Assembly (NCBI RefSeq): GCF_001528665.1
Contig: NZ_BBYJ01000009.1
Span: 62,001 to 126,000 of the forward strand
DNA from: Microtetraspora malaysiensis
Lineage (GTDB): Bacteria > Actinomycetota > Actinomycetes > Streptosporangiales > Streptosporangiaceae
Direction: 5' to 3'
Length of the DNA: 64,000 bases
How positions within the stretch are numbered: position 1 is the stretch's first letter; each line of letters opens with the position of its first letter. The notes below the pieces were generated by a model that had not been told where the DNA came from, searched no databases, and saw nothing but the letters and a program-made list of their open reading frames with translations. This document shows, piece after piece, positions 44,877 through 52,842 of this stretch. Position numbers and translations under genes: made by a program.

Positions 44877-45563
44877 GTGGCGTTCGGCAGGAACCGGAAA
44901 GCCGATGAGCCGCCGGTGGAGCCCGTCGCGTGGACGGAGGCCTGGGAGTTCGTCGTGGGCAAGGTGGAGCGCCCGGAGACGCCCAAGCGCAAGAAGGCGA
45001 GCTGGGGAGCGCACGCGGTGCGGGTTCCCGGCGGAGGGAAGTTCGACAAGGTCCTCGCCCCATGCGCGTACGTCGCCTCCGGGCGGTCCGAGGGGTTGCC
45101 CGCGGCTCCGGGGCTGACCCTCTTCGAGGACGCCGCCCAGCAGCGTCTGCTCTGTTATGTCGCGGCTCCCCAGGAGGTGGACGGGGAGCGCCACCATGTC
45201 GTGCACGACGGGCAGGGCCAGGTCATCGGCACCATTAAGCGGATCCCGCCGAAGCGCCCGTTCCGGCACACCTGGCGGATCGAGCAGCCGGGACATCCGG
45301 AGATCACGGGACGCAACGAGTGGGCGAGTGGCAGCGCCACAGAGATCGCCGGGCTGGCGGCCGTACGGTTGCTGTCCACGGTTGTCGACGGTCTGCTCTC
45401 TCCTGGAGACGGGTCTGATCAGGGTGGGAAACCCCGCTCACTCGAATGGCGGGCGGGCGATGAGGTCGTGATGACCTCGGAGGGGAGCGCCCAGGTCAGG
45501 ATCCGCAAGGAATGGCTGGATCGGCGTCTCGCCTTCGCCTACGCGCTCATCGGGGACGCCTGA
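44877..45563 (+). CDS. Conserved hypothetical protein, possibly tubby/LURP-like fold
   Basis: Protein of 228 residues with GTG start and AGGAGG five bases upstream. A -10-like TAGAGT lies near 44834. No signal peptide. The middle (HHVVHDGQGQVIGTIKRIPPKRPFRHTWRI in parts) and the end (LEWRAGDEVVMTSEG, then KEWLDRRLAFAYALIGD) recall the twelve-stranded scramblase/LURP-one fold in which a final hydrophobic helix fills a beta barrel. This is a weak impression. Otherwise it is unrecognised. Confidence 0.65.
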   Translation: MAFGRNRKADEPPVEPVAWTEAWEFVVGKVERPETPKRKKASWGAHAVRVPGGGKFDKVLAPCAYVASGRSEGLPAAPGLTLFEDAAQQRLLCYVAAPQEVDGERHHVVHDGQGQVIGTIKRIPPKRPFRHTWRIEQPGHPEITGRNEWASGSATEIAGLAAVRLLSTVVDGLLSPGDGSDQGGKPRSLEWRAGDEVVMTSEGSAQVRIRKEWLDRRLAFAYALIGDA

Positions 45564-45717
45564 GGCGCCACGCGACCCCACCGGCGCCGAGGCGGCTCGT
45601 CACCGGGGGCGGAGTGCTCTGTCCCCCGCCGTGCGGAGAGCGGCGACGGCGTGTCGCCGTCGCCGCTCCGACGGCCCGCCTCACGCGGGCCGTTCTACCG
45701 GCCGGAGCCGATCACGA

Positions 45718-46245
45718 TCAGGGTGTCGACTCCTCGGTGCCGCCACCGCCGTGCCCCGGCCACATCGGCCGGCTGAGGTCCGCGACAAACGCGGCGGGGG
45801 CGGATTCGCCCTTTCCGACGGCGACAACGAACGCCTTGTCACCGGTCGCGATCTCGGCCAGCCCATTGCGCCCCGTGGAGACGCGGCTGGAGTCGGTGAC
45901 GGCGTACTTCTGTGCGACGCCGTCCAGGCCCTTGATCTCGATGGAGTTCTGGTCGACCGATGTCACGGTGCCGCTGTGCACGGTGAGGGTCTGCTGGCCG
46001 CCACCCTCCTTCGTGATGGTCAGCTCGCCGCGGATGGAGCCGATCGAGTGGCCGCCGGGCGTCTCCTCGCTCGGAGACAGCGTCGTCCGGGCGGAGGGGG
46101 AGTCGCCGCTGGCCGCGGCGGCCACGCCCGTACCCGTGGCGAGGAGCAGCACGGTGGCGGCTCCGAGAAGGAGTCCGCGACGCGCCGCGCTTCGGGCCGG
46201 TTTGGTGGTGGGGAGGTGGGTTCGGGTGATCTCGAGATCGGTCAT
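45718..46245 (-). CDS. Exported DUF5666-like protein
   Basis: Protein of 175 residues. A 20-residue charged N-terminus precedes one hydrophobic segment (GLLLGAATVLLLATGTGVAAAAS) that may be a signal or anchor. The exported part has SIRGELTITKEGGGQQTL then GTVTSVDQNSIEIKGLDG and a KYAVTDSSRVS/GDKAFVVAVG pattern, the small beta-barrel repeat of DUF5666-type proteins. The function is unknown. The ATG at 46245 has only a weak ribosome site. It is convergent with the gene at 44877. Confidence 0.7.
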   Translation of the reverse strand: MTDLEITRTHLPTTKPARSAARRGLLLGAATVLLLATGTGVAAAASGDSPSARTTLSPSEETPGGHSIGSIRGELTITKEGGGQQTLTVHSGTVTSVDQNSIEIKGLDGVAQKYAVTDSSRVSTGRNGLAEIATGDKAFVVAVGKGESAPAAFVADLSRPMWPGHGGGGTEESTP

Positions 46246-46562
46246 AAGGCTTGGGGCGGAGAACCCCGCCTCAGTGCGCGAGGTGGGGAAGACCGCCCCT
46301 CCTCCTCTCGGGTTCCCGTTGTGCGGTATCCGTCGTTTTCGGGTCCGCACGCGGTGTGGCTGCCCCTCTACCCGGCTGAGGACGATGGTGACGGCCGGGT
46401 CGGTAAAGACCTCGTCGAGGCGGAACCGCCGGAGCGCGAATCAGGCGCTGCAGCGGCGGGAGTCGAAGATGTGCTCATGGCCGGCGCTGTTGAAGGCTGC
46501 CCCAACGCGAGCGGGCCACGTAGGGTGCTCGCGGCACAAGCGCGACAAGGAGCGTGACAGGC
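46246..46562. other. Gap between DUF5666-like and TauE genes
   Basis: 317 bases. A TAGGGT (46521-46526) and AAGGAG (46547-46552) before the TauE start are the only clear signals. I see no RNA gene. If the IS remnant downstream once spanned this region, its left end might lie here, but I could not find one. Confidence 0.35.
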
Positions 46563-47414
46563 GTGGCCCCGGACGACAGCGCTATTCCCGCCCGCGTGGT
46601 GACCTCGCTCCCGCTGGCGTTCACCGCCGGGGCGGCGGTGGGCGCGCTGGGCGGGATGATCGGCCTGGGCGGTGCGGAGTTCCGGCTGCCGCTGCTGATC
46701 GGCCTGTTCGGATTCGCCGCGCTGGCCGCGGTCATCTTGAACAAAGCGATGAGCCTGATCGTGGTGCTCACCGCCTTGCCCGCTCGCCTGGCCACTGTCC
46801 CGCCGGCCGATTTGGGCGCGCATTGGACGGTCGTGGTCAACCTGCTGGCCGGCAGCCTGCTGGGGGCCTGGGCCGGTGCCTCATGGGCGGTGCGGATGCG
46901 CGGCGCGACCTTGTACAAGGTGCTGGCGGCCCTGATGGTGCTCATGGCCGCCGCGCTGGTGCTCACCCACACCGCCACCGTGGGTGCCCTGCCCCTGCCC
47001 GGTCCCGTGCGGGCCGTCGCCGGAGTGGCGGCCGGGTTCGGCATCGGAGTGGTGGCGGCGATCATGGGAGTCGCCGGCGGGGAACTGCTGATCCCCACGA
47101 TCGTGCTGCTGTACGCCATCGACATCAAGGTCGCCGGCAGCCTGTCCCTGCTGGTGTCCCTGCCCACCATGCTGGTGGCCTTCGCCCGTTACAGCCGAGA
47201 CGGCAGCTTCGCCGTCCTGCGCTCCAACCTGCGTTTCACCGTCACCATGGTCGCCGGTTCCATCGCCGGGGCTCTGCTGGGCGGCCTGCTGCTTGGCGTG
47301 ATCCCTGACAGGGTGCTGATCCCCGCTCTCGCCGTCATCCTGCTGATCTCAGCGGCCAAGCTGGCCCGCCACGCTCCTCCGGACGCGAGACAGGCCGGCT
47401 TGCCGGACAACTGA
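46563..47414 (+). CDS. TauE/SafE-family anion permease
   Basis: Membrane transporter of 283 residues with eight to nine hydrophobic segments in two inverted halves. Signature stretches are GGMIGLGGAEFRLPLLIGLF in the first half and AAIMGVAGGELLIPTIVLLY in the second, the paired Gly-rich motifs of TauE/SafE. Members export sulphite, sulphoacetate or related organic anions. The substrate is unknown. The GTG at 46563 is ten bases after AAGGAG; another GTG at 46554 is too close to it. A hairpin terminator and then an IS remnant follow. Confidence 0.88.
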   Translation: MAPDDSAIPARVVTSLPLAFTAGAAVGALGGMIGLGGAEFRLPLLIGLFGFAALAAVILNKAMSLIVVLTALPARLATVPPADLGAHWTVVVNLLAGSLLGAWAGASWAVRMRGATLYKVLAALMVLMAAALVLTHTATVGALPLPGPVRAVAGVAAGFGIGVVAAIMGVAGGELLIPTIVLLYAIDIKVAGSLSLLVSLPTMLVAFARYSRDGSFAVLRSNLRFTVTMVAGSIAGALLGGLLLGVIPDRVLIPALAVILLISAAKLARHAPPDARQAGLPDN

Positions 47415-47425
47415 GGGCAGAACAC

Positions 47426-47450
47426 CTTGTCCGCCGGGCCGGCGGACAAG
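47426..47450 (+). terminator. Terminator after the TauE gene
   Basis: CTTGTCCGCC (47426-47435) pairs perfectly with GGCGGACAAG (47441-47450) around GGGCC, followed by TAAAA. It ends three bases before the TnpB remnant begins. Confidence 0.65.
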
Positions 47451-47453
47451 TAA

Positions 47454-47531
47454 AACGCCTGTGGAGCTGGGGTAGGACCTCAACGAGAGTTCTCTCGGAC
47501 GGGGCGCCCGGCGGTGAAGCGGGAAGCCTGA
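47454..47531 (+). pseudogene. C-terminal fragment of a TnpB (OrfB) RNA-guided nuclease
   Basis: Twenty-five codons and a stop read NACGAGVGPQ..., ending AVKREA. This is the typical tail of actinobacterial TnpB proteins (NACG, a short basic stretch, then a K-R/Q-E ending). The codon before it is a stop that belongs to the TauE terminator region, so the rest of tnpB was lost by deletion. Confidence 0.6.
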
Positions 47532-47578
47532 CCGGTGACGGTGGGAATCCCCCTCGTTTACGAGGGGGAGGATGTCAA
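47454..47578 (+). mobile_element. Right-end remnant of an IS200/IS605-family element
   Basis: The stretch has the typical order of such right ends: the last codons of tnpB, then GTGGGAAT, a hairpin CCCCCTCG-TTTA-CGAGGGGG (47549-47556 with 47561-47568), then GAGGATGTCAA with the cleavage-type tetranucleotide TCAA at 47575-47578. A second small hairpin CGAGA-GTTC-TCTCG lies at 47484-47497. In intact elements this segment is also the scaffold of the TnpB guide RNA. The left end, tnpA and most of tnpB are absent. The junction is 24 bases before the helY -10 box. Confidence 0.7.
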
Positions 47579-47601
47579 TCGGCCTTTCCTCCAGGGATCT
47601 G

Positions 47602-47607
47602 TAGGGT
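47602..47607 (+). promoter_or_regulatory. -10 box of helY
   Basis: TAGGGT ends seven bases before the helY ATG, giving a leaderless transcript. A -35 at the usual distance would fall at 47578-47584, right at the end of the IS remnant. Confidence 0.5.
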
Positions 47608-47614
47608 TGGACCC

Positions 47615-50329
47615 ATGAGCACGCCGGCGGAACGCTACGCCGCCTTCCGTGAGCAGCAGGCCGGTAGCGGGCCCGCCCTCACCTCGTTCCGGGGTCTGTA
47701 CGACTTCGCGCTCGACGAGTTCCAGATCGACGCCTGCGAGGCGCTGGAGGCCGGAGACGGCGTCCTGGTCGCCGCCCCCACCGGGTCGGGCAAGACGGTT
47801 GTCGGGGAGTTCGCCGTCCACCTCGCTCTTGAGCAGGGGCGCAAATGTTTCTACACCACCCCCATCAAGGCGCTGTCGAACCAGAAGTACAACGACCTCG
47901 TCCGCCGGTACGGCGCGGCCAAGGTGGGCCTGCTCACCGGGGACAACAGCGTCAACGGCGAGGCCCCGATCGTCGTCATGACCACCGAGGTCCTGCGCAA
48001 CATGCTGTACGCCGGGTCCGGCACGCTCGCCGGGCTCGGCTACGTCGTGATGGACGAGGTGCACTACCTCGCTGACCGGTTCCGCGGCGCGGTGTGGGAA
48101 GAGGTGATCATCCACCTGCCCGAGTCGGTGCGGGTGGCCGCGCTCTCCGCCACGGTCAGCAACGCCGAGGAGTTCGGCGAGTGGCTCGGCGAGGTCCGCG
48201 GCGAGACCACCGTCATCGTGGACGAGCACCGCCCGGTGCCGCTGTGGCAGCACATGCTGGTCGGCAACCGCCTGTACGACCTGTTCGCCAACGAGAGCGA
48301 CGGCGTGCTGCGGATCAACCCCAACCTGATGCGGATCTCCCGCGACGAGGTGCGGGAGGCCCAGGCCCGGGGACGGCGCGGCTACTCCCGGCCGCGGCGC
48401 GGTCCCGCCGCGAACCGGCCCGGCGTCATCGAGAAGCTCGACACGGAGGGGCTGCTGCCCGCGATCACGTTCATCTTCTCCCGCGCGGGGTGCGACAGCG
48501 CCGTGATGCAGTGCCTGTACGCGGGCCTGCGGCTGACCACGGAGAAGGAACGGCACGAGATCCGGCAGATCGTCGACGAGCGCACCGCGCACCTGCCGGA
48601 CGAGGACCTGGCCGTCCTGGGCTACCTGGAGTGGCGCGAGTGCCTGGAACGCGGGCTCGCCGCCCACCACGCGGGGATGCTGCCCGCGTTCAAGGAGGTC
48701 GTCGAGGAGCTGTTCACCAAGGGGCTGGTCAAGGCTGTGTTCGCCACCGAGACCCTGGCGCTGGGCATCAACATGCCCGCCCGCTCGGTGGTGATCGAGA
48801 AGCTCGACAAGTGGAACGGTGAGACCCACGCCGACCTCACGCCGGGGGAGTACACCCAGCTGACCGGCCGGGCCGGGCGGCGGGGGATCGACGTCGAGGG
48901 CCACGCGGTCGTGGTGTGGCAGCCGGGCATGGACCCGGTCTCCGTGGCCGGGCTCGCCAGCACCCGCACGTACCCGCTGCGCTCCAGCTTCCGTCCGTCG
49001 TACAACATGGCGGTCAACCTGGTCGGGCAGGTCGGCCGGGTCCGGGCTCGCGCGCTGTTGGAGGACTCCTTCGCGCAGTTCCAGGCCGACCGGGCGGTCG
49101 TCGGACTGGCCCGCCAGCTCCGCAAGTCCGAGCAGGCCCTGGAGGGCTACACCGAGGCCATGACCTGCCACCTCGGCGACTTCCCGGAGTACGCGGCGCT
49201 GCGCAGGCGGCTGTCGGACCGCGAGTCCGAGCTGGCCCGCCAGCGCGGGGCCGCCCGCAGGGCCGAGGCCGCACGGTCCCTGGAGGAGCTGAAGCCCGGC
49301 GACGTCATCCGGGTCCCCGGTGGGCGGCGGGCCGGGCTGGCGGTGATCCTCGACCCTGGCGTGAAGGTCAGGGGAGAGGGACCGTCCCCGCTCGTGCTCA
49401 CCGCGGGCAAGCAGGTGAAGCGGCTGTCCCCGGCCGACTTCCCGGTGCCGGTGGAACCGGTCGAGCGCATCAGGATCCCCAAGGGCTTCAACGCCCGCAC
49501 CCCCAAGGATCGGGCCAACCTCGTCTCCACCATGCACGCCAAGGTCGGCGATCGCGACCTGGGCAAGCCGCCGCGCGCCAGGGACCACGTCACCGAGGAC
49601 GAGGAGATCCTGCGGCTGCGCCGGCAGCTCCGGCAGCACCCCTGCCACGGCTGCGACGAGCGCGAGGACCACGCCCGCTGGGCCGAGCGGTACCACAAGC
49701 TGCTGCGCGAGACCGAAGGGCTGCGCCGCCGGGTGGAGGGGCGCTCGCACGTCATCGCCCGGACCTTCGACCGGGTCTGCGGCGTGCTCGACCAGCTCGG
49801 CTACCTGGAGGAGGAGAACGTCACGCAGGAGGGGCGGCGGCTGGCCAAGCTCTACACCGAGCTGGACCTGCTCACCGCCGAGTGCCTGCGCGCGGGGCTG
49901 TGGGACCGGCTGGACCCGGCCGAGCTGGCCGCCTGCGTGTCGTCGCTGATCTACGAGTCGCGGCAGTCGGACGAGGCTCGCAACCCGCGCATCCCGGCCG
50001 GGCCGGCCCAGGAGGCGCTGGCGGCCATGATCCGGCTGTGGGGCGAGCTGGAGTCCATCGAGGAGGACCACGGGCTCTCCTTCACCAAGGAGCCCGATCT
50101 CGGGTTCGTCTGGACGGCGTTCCGCTGGGCCAAGGGGCACAGCCTCGACGCCGTGCTCACCGACGGCGATCTCGCGGCCGGCGACCTGGTCCGCTGGATG
50201 AAGCAGCTCCTCGACCTGCTCGGCCAGCTCAGAGATGCCGCGCCGGTCGGGAGCAAGGTCAAGGAGAACGCCGACAAGGCCATCGACGCGCTGCGTCGCG
50301 GGGTCGTCGCGTACTCCTCCGTCGGCTGA
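47615..50329 (+). CDS. helY: DEAD/DEVH-box RNA helicase HelY (Ski2/Mtr4-like)
   Basis: Superfamily 2 helicase of 904 residues. Motif I is APTGSGKT (near residue 53), motif Ia TTPIKALSNQKYNDL, motif II DEVH, motif III ALSATVSNAEEF, motif V TETLALGINMPAR and motif VI QLTGRAGRRGID. A KOW-like arch region and a long C-terminal helical domain follow, as in Mtr4/Ski2. It probably unwinds structured RNA for turnover. In actinobacteria it is usually next to tatC. The start agrees with the leaderless promoter. A hairpin terminator follows. Confidence 0.95.
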   Translation: MSTPAERYAAFREQQAGSGPALTSFRGLYDFALDEFQIDACEALEAGDGVLVAAPTGSGKTVVGEFAVHLALEQGRKCFYTTPIKALSNQKYNDLVRRYGAAKVGLLTGDNSVNGEAPIVVMTTEVLRNMLYAGSGTLAGLGYVVMDEVHYLADRFRGAVWEEVIIHLPESVRVAALSATVSNAEEFGEWLGEVRGETTVIVDEHRPVPLWQHMLVGNRLYDLFANESDGVLRINPNLMRISRDEVREAQARGRRGYSRPRRGPAANRPGVIEKLDTEGLLPAITFIFSRAGCDSAVMQCLYAGLRLTTEKERHEIRQIVDERTAHLPDEDLAVLGYLEWRECLERGLAAHHAGMLPAFKEVVEELFTKGLVKAVFATETLALGINMPARSVVIEKLDKWNGETHADLTPGEYTQLTGRAGRRGIDVEGHAVVVWQPGMDPVSVAGLASTRTYPLRSSFRPSYNMAVNLVGQVGRVRARALLEDSFAQFQADRAVVGLARQLRKSEQALEGYTEAMTCHLGDFPEYAALRRRLSDRESELARQRGAARRAEAARSLEELKPGDVIRVPGGRRAGLAVILDPGVKVRGEGPSPLVLTAGKQVKRLSPADFPVPVEPVERIRIPKGFNARTPKDRANLVSTMHAKVGDRDLGKPPRARDHVTEDEEILRLRRQLRQHPCHGCDEREDHARWAERYHKLLRETEGLRRRVEGRSHVIARTFDRVCGVLDQLGYLEEENVTQEGRRLAKLYTELDLLTAECLRAGLWDRLDPAELAACVSSLIYESRQSDEARNPRIPAGPAQEALAAMIRLWGELESIEEDHGLSFTKEPDLGFVWTAFRWAKGHSLDAVLTDGDLAAGDLVRWMKQLLDLLGQLRDAAPVGSKVKENADKAIDALRRGVVAYSSVG

Positions 50330-50342
50330 CGTCGCACGCCCG

Positions 50343-50367
50343 CACGCCCGGTCGTACCCCGGGCGTG
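50343..50367 (+). terminator. Terminator after helY
   Basis: CACGCCCGG (50343-50351) pairs with CCGGGCGTG (50359-50367) around a 7-base loop, 14 bases after the helY stop. A second copy of GGGCGTG follows and allows an alternative pairing. Confidence 0.55.
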
Positions 50368-50508
50368 TCCGGGCGTGCACGGCGAACTGACCGCCCGGTC
50401 GGGCGTGTGTAGCGGCTGGTTCGCGGACAGTAACCGCGCGGCAAGGTTCTCGGGTGATCTGGGCGGAAATTTCCCTATAACAAGCCCCCTGGGTCCCTGG
50501 AGGTAGGG

Positions 50509-50676
50509 ATGTTCGCTCTCCTCGCCGCGTTGTTCTTCCTCGCCGCGCTGGTCTTCGCCATCGGCGGCTGGGCCGTCGGCGCCGTCCTCACGGTGACCAC
50601 CCTCGGCGTCGCCGGCCTGTTCTTCCTCGCGCTGCACCTCGGCGGGTACGGCACGAGCTGGAGCCTCAAGAAGTAG
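50509..50676 (+). CDS. Small two-helix membrane protein (55 residues)
   Basis: A 55-codon gene with a strong ribosome site (GGAGGTAGGG directly before the ATG) and a -10-like TATAAC at 50476-50481. The product is almost entirely hydrophobic: MFALLAALFFLAALVFAI, then TVTTLGVAGLFFLALHL, with a short SWSLKK end. Nearly all codons end in G or C. It looks like a real small membrane protein; the function is unknown. Confidence 0.65.
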   Translation: MFALLAALFFLAALVFAIGGWAVGAVLTVTTLGVAGLFFLALHLGGYGTSWSLKK

Positions 50677-50757
50677 CCTCCCGCGGCTACGCACCAGGAA
50701 ACACCGCGGGCCCCGAGGACGGCCGTCCTCGGGGCCCGCGGTGTGCGGTGCGGACGT

Positions 50758-51669
50758 TCAGGCCGCCGTACGCGAGGAGAGCGCGGAGAGCAGGCGGTTC
50801 ACCGGGCCATCCAGACCGTACCGGTCGGCGAGGGCCACCAGGCGCTCGGCGTCGCGCGGCCCGGCCGGGCAGGCCAGGTCGGCGGCGGGCATCGGCGCGT
50901 CGTGCGCCACCCGCACCACGGCGGGCGCGACGTCGAGGTAGGCGCGGGCGGCGGCCAGCTTGGCCCGCGTCCCGGAGGGGAAGCCCTCCTGGACGCCCTC
51001 GTCGAGCGCGCCGAGCAGCTTCACCAGGGAGCCGAACCGGCTGACCAGGGCGGCGGCCGACTTCTCGCCGATGCCGGGGACGCCGGGCAGGCCGTCACTC
51101 GGGTCGCCGCGCAGCGTGGCGAAGTCGGCGTACGTCCGGCCGGGGATGCCGTACTTCTGCGTCACGAACGCCTCGTCGACCGTCTGGAGATTCCGGATTC
51201 CCCTTACTGTGTACAGGACCCGGCACGGGCGCGCGTCGTCCACGAGCTGGAAGAGATCGCGGTCGCCGGTGACGATGTCGACCGCGCCGGCCTCTCGGTG
51301 GGCCAGGGTCCCGATGACGTCGTCCGCCTCGTAGCCCTCGGCGGCGAGCCGTGCGATGCCGACCGCGTCGAGGAACTCCTCGATGACGGGGATCTGCGGG
51401 ACCAGGGCGTCGGGTACCTCCTCCTCGTTCCCGGTCGCGACGCGGTGCGCCTTGTACGAGGGGATCGCGGCGACCCGGAAGGCGGGGCGCCAGTCGGCGT
51501 CCATGCAGGCGGCCAGGCCGGTGGGCGAGTGGTCGCGGACCAGCGTGGCGATCATGTCGATCAACCCGCGTACGGCGTTGACCGGCATGCCGTCCGGCGC
51601 GGTGATCGAATCAGGCACGCCGTAGAAAGCGCGGAAGTAGAGCGACGGGGTGTCGAGAAGCATCAGCAC
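50758..51669 (-). CDS. 5'-3' exonuclease (flap-nuclease family)
   Basis: Stand-alone nuclease of 303 residues related to the N-terminal domain of DNA polymerase I. Metal-binding acids are in LLDTPSLYFRAFYG, AEGYEADDVIGTLA and VTGDRDLFQLV. The helix-3-turn-helix motif is GDPSDGLPGVPGIGEKSAA. It removes RNA primers and flaps in replication and repair. The GTG at 51669 is preferred because GACAAT, a -10-like box, ends six bases before it. An orthologue lies at the same side of helY in M. tuberculosis (from memory), so the gene order is conserved. Confidence 0.92.
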   Translation of the reverse strand: MLMLLDTPSLYFRAFYGVPDSITAPDGMPVNAVRGLIDMIATLVRDHSPTGLAACMDADWRPAFRVAAIPSYKAHRVATGNEEEVPDALVPQIPVIEEFLDAVGIARLAAEGYEADDVIGTLAHREAGAVDIVTGDRDLFQLVDDARPCRVLYTVRGIRNLQTVDEAFVTQKYGIPGRTYADFATLRGDPSDGLPGVPGIGEKSAAALVSRFGSLVKLLGALDEGVQEGFPSGTRAKLAAARAYLDVAPAVVRVAHDAPMPAADLACPAGPRDAERLVALADRYGLDGPVNRLLSALSSRTAA

Positions 51670-51769
51670 CCGTCCATTGTCGCGCTCCGGAGCGGCGGCG
51701 GCGCGGCTCGTGTTCGGCGCCGCGTCAGCGCCGGAGCGCACGTATGGTTCCCGCCGCCGCGTGTGCGTG

Positions 51770-52624
51770 CTAGCCGTCGAGGACGCCGACCGCGAGGAGA
51801 CAGGTGTCGTCCTCGGGGTTCGGGCCGCCGAGCGCGTCGAGCAGCCGGTCGAGGCCGGGGTCGAGGTCGTCGTGCCCGGAGATCATCTCGGCCGCGTCGA
51901 GGGTCAGGGCGAGGCCCTCGTCGATGTCGCGCGAGCGTCGCTCGACCAGGCCGTCGGTGAACATCAGCAGCAGGTCGTCCGGGCGGAGCGGTATCTCGGC
52001 CACGCTGTATCTCGGGCCGGGAGCCGCGCCGAGGACCACGCCTTGCGGCGGCTGGAGCTGCCGGGCGATGCCGTCCCGGACCAGGATGGGCGACAGGTGG
52101 CCCGCCTGGGCCCAGGTGAAGACCCGGGTGGCCGGGTCGAACCGGCCGACGATCACGGTCGCGGTGGTCTCGTCGAGGCGGCTGAGCACGAGCTCGTTGA
52201 GCCAGGCCAGGAGCCGGTCCGGGGACTCGCCGGTCATGGTCAGCCCCACCAGCGCGTGCCTGAGCTGGGCCATCTGCGCGATGGCGGGCAGTCCGTGGCC
52301 GGAGACGTCGCCGATGGCGAGGAGCATCCGCCCGTCCGGGAGCTGGGCCGCCTCGTACCAGTCGCCGCCGAGGCTGGCCGCCTTCTCCGCCGGGACGTAG
52401 CGGACCGCGACCCGCGCGTGCGGGAGGTCGATGGAGCCGCCCGGCTCGGGCAGGATCGCGTCGCGCAGGGCCAGCGTGACCGTGCGGTCCTCGGCGGCCT
52501 GCTCGCGCACTTCGAGCAGCTGCGTTCGCAGCCTGTCCACGATCTCCGCGGTCGTCGTGGGGACCACTGGGCGTTCGCCGGTGAGGGGAGGGCATGGTCC
52601 GGCGCCGCCAGCTACGGCGATCAT
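51770..52624 (-). CDS. SpoIIE/RsbU-type PP2C serine phosphatase
   Basis: Protein phosphatase of 284 residues. A short helical N-terminus (EIVDRLRTQLLEVREQAAEDRTVTLALRDAIL in parts) precedes the SpoIIE domain, with metal ligands in GGDWYEA, LLAIGDVSGHGLPA, MFTDGLVERR and EDDTCLLAV. No PAS, GAF or membrane domain is attached. Such enzymes dephosphorylate anti-sigma-factor antagonists or similar partners; none is nearby. It starts with the ATG at 52624 and is divergent from the M24 peptidase gene. Confidence 0.92.
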   Translation of the reverse strand: MIAVAGGAGPCPPLTGERPVVPTTTAEIVDRLRTQLLEVREQAAEDRTVTLALRDAILPEPGGSIDLPHARVAVRYVPAEKAASLGGDWYEAAQLPDGRMLLAIGDVSGHGLPAIAQMAQLRHALVGLTMTGESPDRLLAWLNELVLSRLDETTATVIVGRFDPATRVFTWAQAGHLSPILVRDGIARQLQPPQGVVLGAAPGPRYSVAEIPLRPDDLLLMFTDGLVERRSRDIDEGLALTLDAAEMISGHDDLDPGLDRLLDALGGPNPEDDTCLLAVGVLDG

Positions 52625-52842
52625 GGTTGAGTAGCTCCTCGAGCAGGAAGGGATGGGGAGCGACAGAGAGTGACTGTCTAGAGGCGCAGCGTAGCACCGT
52701 GGGGGAGGTTCTCCGAACCGCGGGGGTGGCCCCGAGGGGGTCCCCGACCAGGCCCGTCACCTGCTCTCCCGGCGGCTCCCGAGCCACTCCCGGAGGGCAC
52801 CTGATGTGGGCCGTCCGCGTGTCTGTCGTTAGATTGGATCGC

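Noticed and set aside
46563-47414. TauE gene as cargo carried by the IS200/IS605 element
   Set aside because: It has its own ribosome site and terminator, and I found no left end upstream, so cargo status is not supported.
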